A program made the position numbers and the translations under genes. This document shows, in pieces, positions 56,725 through 64,000 of a DNA stretch of 64,000 bases (positions are counted from its first letter, which is position 1; each line of letters opens with the position of its first letter). The notes below the pieces were generated by a model. That model had not been told where the DNA came from. It was given only the letters and a program-made list of their open reading frames with translations, and searched no databases. Source of the DNA: Bagarius yarrelli (Eukaryota; Chordata; Actinopteri; Siluriformes; Sisoridae); the NCBI GenBank assembly GCA_005784505.1, contig VCAZ01000246.1:124001-188000 (forward strand). Direction: 5' to 3'.

Positions 56725-57470
56725 TTAACATTTACATTTGCAGCATTTAGCAGACGATCTTGTCCAGAGCGATGTACAAGAAGTGCTTTGAGTCACATAA
56801 AAAACAGCTCAATACTGATAATAGTTCACAAAAAGGTGTAACAACAACAAAAAACCTGTTGAATAGAGTAAGGGTTTTTTTTTTGTTTTGTTTTTTATTT
56901 GTGCAAGGTATTTAAGAAAAAGATGAGTTTTCAAACGCCTCTTGAAGACAGCTAGTGACTCTGCTGTTCTGACATTGATAGGAAGGTCGTTCCACCATCT
57001 TGGTGCCAGAACAGAGAAAAGTCTTGAGGCAGACCTACCTCGTGTCCTAGGGGATGGTGGAACAAGCCGAGCAGTGCTTGTGGATCTGAGAGAGCGTGGT
57101 GCGATGCGTGGAGTGATAAGTGTTTGTAGGTAGGAGGGTTTCTGGCTTTGTAGGCAAGCATCAGTGTTTTGAATCTGATGCGTGCAGCTACTGGGAGCCA
57201 ATGGAGGGAGCGCAGCAGTGGAGTGGTGTGTGAAAACTTTGGTAGGTTAAAAACAACACGTGCAGCTGCATTCTGAATCATCTGCAGAGGGCGAATTGCA
57301 CTCAGAGGTAGGCCAGCCAGGAGCGAGTTGCGGTAGTCTAGTAAATTACAAGAGAGTGGTTAAGAAAGGTCGAATCCTCCGGATGTTATGCAGGATAAAC
57401 CTGCAGGAACGTGTTATGTTGGCAACATAATTGATTGTCCATAGTTACCCCCAGGTTGCGAGCACTGGGA
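56725..57470 (-). mobile_element. LINE (non-LTR retrotransposon) 3' fragment
   Basis: Reading minus, broken frames give MIQNAAARVVFNLPKFSHTT, PLLRSLHWLPVAARIRFKTL, then LRSTSTARLVPPSPRTRGRS and FSVLAPRWWNDLPINVRTAE, SLAVFKRRLKTHLF: the C-terminal end of a LINE reverse-transcriptase ORF. A frame break separates the two parts (about 57090-57130). The 3' end (56725-56780) reads, reversed, 'cgctctggacaagatcgtct' and 'gctaaatgctgcaaatgtaa', the same as the SINE family A tail. The 57290-57470 part is probably the same element. Confidence 0.85.
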
Positions 57471-59781
57471 GACAAAAAAACAAAATGCACTCATAAATGT
57501 AATTAATATAAAAATTTTATGTTTTTAAACCTTTCAATTTCAGACCTTCTTTACATTAATTCCATGACTAGAATTAAAATTAGATGTTCAAACCCATCAA
57601 TATTTATTAGCAATATTAATTAGCTCTGTACTGGTCAGTGGAAGTTGCAGATATTGCTCGAAAAAAGGGTGTCCACTGACATTATTTACAGCTGCAGAGT
57701 GTGACATTTTAAAAAGAAAAGCACACAAATCTCTGAGAAAATAAGCAGCATGCATCATTGTCTCTGCGCAATCATCGTCCTTTTCTTAGTGGAACTCCTG
57801 CTATTTACACACCGAGGATGTGGTAATGAAATCTGGAGAATAAGGCCTGCAGGTCCATGACTCCATATTATACAGCAAAATGCCACCGTCTGAATAGGGA
57901 AACGGTCCACTGATGCGTGTAGAATCGATTATAAAAGACATCTTGTACTCATCAGTGTTTTTTAGGGTCTATTTTGATATAACTGTGTATGCAAAAATAT
58001 ACTAGCACTTGGAAATAGATACAATAAAACGCTCAGCGTTATCGTCTGTTTGATATTCATCGTTTTACATCTTCTTGTCAAAACTTGGCCAGTTTCTCTA
58101 TGTATGTCTTCACTTTTTAAAAAAATAGCAGTTTAATTAGCTGTATATATTTTAATAGATCAGTTTTATGGATACCAGCTGACTGGACTTTATATTATTT
58201 AAATAGCTATTAAAAAGTGATATCAGACAATAAAATGTGAAATAAAAGTGTGTGTTGGATCAAGTGCTATTTTATTACAGTGAAATGATACTAATTAAAT
58301 TCCCAGTAATATTTTTAGACTTATGCATCAATATATATATGGACAATTTATTTATTAAATATGTAAAAAAAAAAAAAAAGGTATTTTGCTTTTGTTAAAT
58401 CGTATTTTGTTAATATCAGTCCATATTTTCTAACCCCTTGTTGTTTTTTTATGTCTAATAGCTTGTATTTGTGTATGGAAGTGGGTTTTTTTGTTTGTTA
58501 TTGGTCTAGTGAAGATCCCAGCAACGTTTTAATGCTCCTGTAAGAGCAAAATTGAGAGCACAAAACATCCATTAGGTCCTCAACTGACAGCAGATGGAAG
58601 AATGGAGAAAAGCAGACTTAAAAATGGTTTCAGGGAAAAAAAATTCCCTGAACAAACTGCTCCACACTTTAAAGGCTTTGTCAAAGGTTCCGATGGATTT
58701 GGCAGGTTTGAAAAATCCAATAGAAAAAGTTGTTCAAAGAAGGTTTCTATGGATTTAAGCAGGCGTGCACAGAGATTTGGAGACAAGCTCATATTAAAAA
58801 TGAGAAAAGAAATAATAATAAAAAAAACTTTTTTTCTTTTCAGGCTTGAATGAGTCTGGACAATTATTGTTTATAGAGACCACAAAAATCCTGACAGGAA
58901 ATTGTCTAAATCTGAAGGTGTGAGGATGTTTGTCTAAAAATGTCTAGTAAAAAGCATGAAAAATCTGATCGGATGATGTCAGTAGGTTCGGATGCTGTTT
59001 GGTAAAAAAAAAAAAAAGTATCTTCTTTCAGATATGTAGGTTTTGTCTTTTTATTGACTTTTAGTTGATAAAAGTGTTTGTTTTGTGTTAAGAATGTGAT
59101 TTTGTCTTCAGAAATGTTCAATTATTCTTTTGAGACATATTAGTAAAGATAGAATACACTTTTCTATAAAATCTTTTAAAATGGTAGCAACTCTTTAAAG
59201 CGAAGTGCTGTTAATAAAAGCTGTAACGCTGCTATGTTTGTTTTCTACTTAACATCTACGTTTTGTTTGTTTTAAGTCTGTTAATGTCTTTGGTTCTGTT
59301 ATGCCGTTGCTTGGGTACCTGATTGCATTGATTGAGTTGGGCAACTCGTGTTCCTAGAGGATTTTTTTGCCAATCCTTAGCTGAAAGATACCAATTGAAA
59401 ATAGCTCTGTATCACATACATACTTTCATAATATAAAGTGCGAAACTGAGGCAAGCAGGATGTCCGAATGTGAAAAAAAGTGTGTGAAAATTTCCCAGGT
59501 GATCTACTACATTAGCACAGATTCTGAAATACACATACAATGGACACTTTTCTATAACACGATCCTGCGGGAGAGACGATGCGTCATATTTCAAAATGGC
59601 GGAAAGAAAGCGACAAAAAGAGCTTAAAGTAACTTTAACCGATGTTATACTGGTGGTTTTACCTTGTAACAGGATGCCTCAATCTTAGAAGATACCATCC
59701 CGGTGGAGGGTGGAGTAGAGGAGGACTAAGTAAATTGGTATTTCTCAGCTTCTGATTTAACTGAACACCAAATCTTATATT

Positions 59782-59957
59782 TATATTTTTAGCATTAAGC
59801 AGACGTCCTTATCCAGGGGACCTACATTTATTTCATTTATACAACTGAGGGCCTTGCTGAGGGGTCCAGCAGTGGAGCCTTGGTGGTGCTGGGAATTGAA
59901 CACGAATCCCCCAATTAGCAGTCCAACACATTATCCACTAGGCTACCACTTCCTCTA
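59782..59957 (-). repeat. SINE family A copy
   Basis: 'gcattaagcagacgtcctta', 'gggccttgctgaggggtcca', 'tggtggtgctgggaattgaa', 'caacacattatccactaggc'. Confidence 0.88.
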
Positions 59958-60112
59958 AATCTTAATCCAGGTTTACAAGCTAAATATAAAATACCCAAAT
60001 TTATTTTACAGGACATTTTTTACATACAATTTAAAAAAAAACATTTTTTTTCAGGAAATAAATTCTCTACAATTTCAAAAATAATCTAAATTATGCTACT
60101 ATTGTATTCTTG

Positions 60113-60170
60113 GTATATATATATATATATCTATATATATATATATATATATATAGATATATATATATAT
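60113..60170. repeat. (TA)n microsatellite
   Basis: TA runs interrupted by 'tcta' and 'taga', themselves palindromic. Confidence 0.9.
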
Positions 60171-60355
60171 TTTATGTGATGTCATTCAGCTCACACTTCT
60201 CCACGAAACAGCGCACTGAAGGCATGTCATACCTCTGGGGATATCAGGCAATTTTGTAGATGCTGAGTGTGTTGTTTATTTTAGCATGTGTTTCCCACAG
60301 ACGGTTGTACATTCGAAACGTTATACATATGTGACTTTGTGATATTTTTTTTAGG

Positions 60356-60443
60356 GTCAAACCGGTGAAAATGGAGGTCACGCTGGTGGAAATCCCAACG
60401 CTGGGAAAACTCATTCAGAGCAGTAATGAGTTCTGACACTCTT
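60356..60443 (+). other. Possible coding exon or ORF fragment, unrecognised
   Basis: Follows an acceptor-like 'gatattttttttag'. Reads VKPVKMEVTLVEIPTLGKLI, QSSNEF, stop, or in the next frame GQTGENGGHAGGNPNAGKTH, SEQ, stop. A possible donor is 'gca|gtaatg'. Together with a similar fragment at 60896-60937 it could belong to a neighbouring gene. Unnamed and weakly supported. Confidence 0.2.
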
Positions 60444-60694
60444 CTCTCTCTCTCTCTCTCACTCTCCTTCGCTTGTCTGACTGTATCAATAGTTTTAATG
60501 TCACATTCTTGTGAAATGCCGTCTCAGCACCGCATGCTGTCCTGGAGAGCTGTGCTAAAGTGTCAAAGGAGTGTAGAGTCATTTTTAACACACAAAAAAC
60601 CCTCACTGATAAAAAAACGCAATGTTTTGTGTGTTTTCTTTTATTCTTTAACTTAATTATAGCTTTAGTTTTCTTTTTTGCAGTCTCAGCTTTA

Positions 60695-60699
<5 letters not shown>

Positions 60700-60759
<60 letters not shown>

Positions 60760-60768
60760 TTTTTTTTG
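60700..60768. repeat. (TA)n followed by a T run
   Basis: About 40 bases of TA, then about 25 T. Confidence 0.95.
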
Positions 60769-60895
60769 TTCTCCTAAAAATCATTTCTAGGTTCCCAGCT
60801 GTCAGTTTTATAACCAGTCTGGAGTGAATAAAAATTGTGTGTTGCCTCAGAGAAGTGGTAGAAATATAATCGTTTTATCCTTGACTTTAAAGGAA

Positions 60896-60937
60896 TACAT
60901 CGAGAGGAACATAAAGCTCGGAGGGATAAAGTGGAGG
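60896..60937 (+). other. Possible short exon, unrecognised
   Basis: 'ctttaaag' before and 'gag|gtaagg' after look like splice sites. In one frame it reads GIHREEHKARRDKVE. Too short to assign. Confidence 0.2.
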
Positions 60938-61159
60938 TAAGGATTTGTGACCTTGGGTTGGCGTGATTTTTTTTTATAAAGCAGTTTCTGTGTGTTAAAC
61001 TTTATAAGACTTTATTCGAGGAAGTCATTATGCAAATATGGCTCGTCAGTGGTGTGAAAGATGTCATGAATATTTAAATCTGTCCCCAGGACCTAATTTA
61101 GAAGGAGGAGCCTTTATTTTGTCAAATATACATGAAATTGTTTTTCTTTACATATTTCA

Positions 61160-61285
61160 AGAAATGCAATAGCAGAGATGTAAGAGCCTTGGTTAAGAAC
61201 CCAACAGTGGTCATAGTTTGCTGGTCCTGGGGGGTTGAATCCCAATTTTCCAATCAACAATCCAGAGCTTTAACTGTTGGATTAA
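61160..61285 (-). repeat. SINE family C fragment
   Basis: 'gaacccaacagtggtcatag', 'ggggttgaatcccaattttc' and 'caatcaacaatccagagctt' match the reversed head half. Confidence 0.6.
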
Positions 61286-62114
61286 TGTCAGGACACTCAA
61301 TGTTCTTTTACTCCAATTAGAACACAGCATGTCTTCTTGGAGATCAGGGGTTTTGTGCACAGGGACATTGTCATAGGATATCAGAGAACTTAGAGAACAC
61401 AGGATTACCCAGAACATTTGAAACAAAGGTATAACTGGCAGGCCACTGGAAGTATGCAGGCAGTCTTAGAGTCTGGAATTCTTTTATGTAGGGGAGTCTG
61501 AAGTTCATGGAAGTTTAGAGAAACCTAGGAAACGACATAACGTGGGAGTGAGTCCTTCCAGCAGTTAAGACCAGACAAGGAACCAGCGCGTAATTGTTGC
61601 GTAAGTACGGTGAGCGGGAGTGAACAGGGAAATGAGGAACAAGTGCTTGTAATTAGAACTCAGGAGACTGTAAAGGTAAAGTGTGCTTGAGCCTGGGAAG
61701 TCTGTGACAGTTGATGGTGTGGTGTTCAAAAACTTATGGCTGTATTGCGTCTATTCAGTTATTAAATTTGCAGACCTACTGCAGTGTTAGGGGATTTGAG
61801 TAAAGGTGAAATTCACTTTTTGAAGATCATAAAAATCTGATTTCTCTGCACATTTCCATCAACCTCTTCCACATAAATTATTCACATTTCCAGACGCTGT
61901 TCTTTCCCCCCACCAAAAAAAAGACTCATTCTGTCTGTCCACTGTCAAAGTGTGGACACTTCTTTCAGCAATCAGGACAAAAGAAATATAGACTTACCTG
62001 TTAGGTTTTCTGGAAAAAAGACACCATGAAATATTGATTTGTGAGCATGCTTCTCATGTGGGCTAAATCATCTCGAACAGCCTCGTCTCAAACAGCCTTG
62101 TATTGGGAGTGTGT

Positions 62115-62327
62115 GCAGCATCGCTGTTTCAGGGGTCTTTCTGTGTGGAGTCTGCATGCCCTCCTTGCGCTTGCAAGGGTTTACTCTGGGTTCTCCAGTT
62201 TTCTCCCCCAGTCCAAAAACATGTATCTTAGATTGATTGCGTGTGGCCCTGTGATGGATTGGTGACCCGTCCTGTCTTTCACCATTCAGAGACAGTTGGG
62301 ATATACTCCAGCAGATCCAGTGTTTCT
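62115..62327 (+). repeat. SINE family B copy, partial
   Basis: 'ggggtctttctgtgtggagt', 'ctctgggttctccagttttc', 'gtgatggattggtgacccgt', 'tactccagcagatcca'. Confidence 0.85.
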
Positions 62328-62354
62328 CACTCAAATGTAAATGTCTTCATTTCG

Positions 62355-62642
62355 TCACATATACTTTTACAGCACAGTGAAATTCTTTCTTCGCATATCC
62401 CATCTTAGTAAGTTGGGGTCAGAGTGCAGGGTCAGCTATGATACAGCGCCCCTGGAGCAGGAAGGGTTAAGGGTCTTGCTCAAGGACCCAACAGTGGTTG
62501 GCTTGCCGGTGGTGGGGCTTGAACCCAGGTATTTCTGGTCTTCAGATCAACAGCTGGCGGTGGTGGTGGGCTTGAACCCAGGTCTTCCTGGTCTTCAGAT
62601 CAGCAACTCAGCGCCTTAAACCATTTGAGCCACCACTGCCCC
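62355..62642 (-). repeat. SINE family C copy with internal tandem duplication
   Basis: Reversed family C. The head segment 'cttgaacccaggt..ttcctggtcttcagatca' is present twice (about 62518-62556 and 62571-62606), so the copy is longer than its relatives. Confidence 0.85.
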
Positions 62643-62904
62643 ATTTTATTTATATAGCACCTTTCCGTTGGCTTTACATAGTCTAAACAACACATACCAG
62701 CCAAGAAAGCCACATTATCCAAAACACATACATGTTAAACAGATTTTTTACAGTTTTTAGCTGTGTTTTAAAGGTGGACACAGAGGATATATTTTGAAGT
62801 GAAAGTGATTATGGTGCATTCTCATAATTTGAGAGCATTAACAGAAAAAGGTCTACCGACAGTAGACATCCGATAGCGAGGAACAGGTCAAAAGACCAAG
62901 CTCA

Positions 62905-63640
62905 GATGTTAGAGATTGTCCGATAATCGGTTCTTATTATATTTTTCCTGATATTTAGGCTATTATATCTTTATCGGATCCAACGATACCTGACACCATG
63001 TTGTGGCCGTGTAAAGAAATGCCACCATTACTTACCTGCTTCGTGAGGAGAGACGAGTCAACAACAGTGTCTACAGGTAAATTAACTCGATATACTTTGA
63101 TTAACGTATTAGCCAATACCACAGGGGTCTAAAATACAACCTTGCTTTTGCTTAAATAAAGTATCAAGCTTTCAATTTATTTTAAACACCTTAGTGTCCA
63201 GCTGGGCCTCCCCTGAGACACTGAATGCATTGTGTGTAAACTATCTGATCTACATGGATGCATGGTTTAGAATTTTTTATTTAAATATATTTTTAATGTT
63301 TTTGTTATTTCTTTATTCTTTTTTTAATTTTACAATTGCACAATGCACTCTATTTCTTCAGTTTCAGACTCCTCTTTTTATACTGATGTAGTAATAAGTG
63401 TAGGTTTAATTATGATTGATGTGAGAAAGTAAACTGACTGTATTGTCAATGTTTTAAATAAAACAATTGTTAAGTTCAGTACTGATTAACACAATAAGTA
63501 AAGAAGTAAAACAGTCAATAAAACATATATCGGTTATTAAAAAAAAATCAGTTCTGCATATCGGTAATCGCTCATATATAAACAATGTAAGTAATCTGTA
63601 TCGGTTCTGAAAAAAATCCATATTGATCCATTTCTTGTCT
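62905..63640. mobile_element. Possible hAT-like element
   Basis: The left 'gagattgtccgataatcggt' and right 'gtatcggttctgaaaaaaat' share the 'atcggtt' words seen at ends of some fish hAT elements; similar words occur near 29000. No transposase seen. Confidence 0.3.
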
Positions 63641-64000
63641 TTGTTTGTCTTACACATTAATTTTTATAGGTTAATTTATAATATTCAGGAATGTTTGTGT
63701 GTTTTAGTATATTTTAGCTATTTTAAACCCAAACGCTTATATACTATTAGCATTTGTTTCTCTGCATGATTTGTCCTCCCACTTTCTCATTATTTCCCAC
63801 TCACTTCACAATCCGGAGCCATTAGCAGGTCATACAGGACATTGAGCGCCACCGGATTTCCTGCCATTAGCCCATAATGCTAATTTAAGTGTGATTGAAT
63901 TTAGTCTCATAAAGACGGTTTTTGGCGAACGGCGCTACCCTGCCGCGATCTGAGGTAATTGAGGTCAGTCGAAGAATGTTAAAGCACAATTATTTCAGAA

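Larger units (their letters stand above)
56062..64000. other. Downstream intergenic DNA, repeat-rich
   Basis: No gene is recognised. It holds SINE A, B and C copies, a LINE end and TA runs, listed separately. 57480-59440 and 63640-64000 show nothing recognised; the ORF at 58602-58853 is a Lys/Phe-rich frame without a domain. In mammals the gene facing the ERBB4 3' end is CPS1 on the opposite strand; I see no CPS1 exon. Confidence 0.7.

Noticed and set aside
60426..60656. ORF starting in a (TC)n run after the exon-like fragment
   Set aside because: Low-complexity start and no recognisable domain.

Overview
The window is vertebrate (teleost fish) genomic DNA. Large introns, GT/AG splice sites, CA/TG and TA microsatellites, TTAGGG tracts, tRNA-derived SINEs, hAT-like MITEs, a DIRS-like element and a LINE fragment all fit a ray-finned fish. 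The abundant SINEs with a tRNA-Ser-like head and a 'cgctctggataag..gtctgccaaatg' tail, plus a second SINE with 'gctgtatcat..ctgaccctgcgctctg', suggest a catfish or related otophysan. That placement is inferred from memory of such repeats.

One gene dominates: an ERBB4-type receptor tyrosine kinase on the + strand, exons 2 to 28 in human numbering, from 19107 to 55281. Exon 1 (signal peptide) was not found, so it probably lies upstream and the first 19.1 kb is then intron 1. Exon lengths and phases match the EGFR/ERBB family closely (99, 186, 156, 76, 147 and 98 bp across the kinase core). The protein ends PPPPYRQRNTVV, as ERBB4 does, so this is not ERBB3. From 55282 on there is a 3' UTR and then repeat-rich intergenic DNA with no gene I can name.

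The main discovery is in the kinase domain. This ERBB4-type gene carries the two changes that mark ERBB3 as a pseudokinase: the catalytic Asp of HRD is Asn (HRN, codon 50958-50960) and the conserved alpha-C Glu is replaced, here by Met (codon 49600-49602). The ATP-binding Lys, Gly loop and DFG are kept. Ectodomain, dimerisation arm, transmembrane segment and basic juxtamembrane are otherwise well kept. This looks like a teleost ERBB4 duplicate evolving toward an ERBB3-like signalling pseudokinase, or else an early pseudogene.

Other oddities bear on which it is. There are three single-base deletions relative to the family reading frame (exons 12, 18 and 28). Exon 22 lacks its AG acceptor, and the intron before it is 99 bp, in frame and free of stops. 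Only a JM-b-type juxtamembrane exon is visible, with a possible JM-a relic. The CYT-1 exon and the exon-25 PPxY are missing. Single-base deletions near short runs may be assembly errors; the catalytic substitutions are harder to explain that way.

The introns hold a DIRS-like retroelement with inverted terminal repeats (intron 8), an interstitial telomeric tract (intron 9), a 1.2-kb minisatellite of 32-bp units (intron 10), a 1.5-kb polypyrimidine tract running into exon 15, three long hairpins and many SINEs. A LINE fragment downstream (56725-57470, minus strand) shares its 3' end with the main SINE family, showing the SINE/LINE tail partnership directly.
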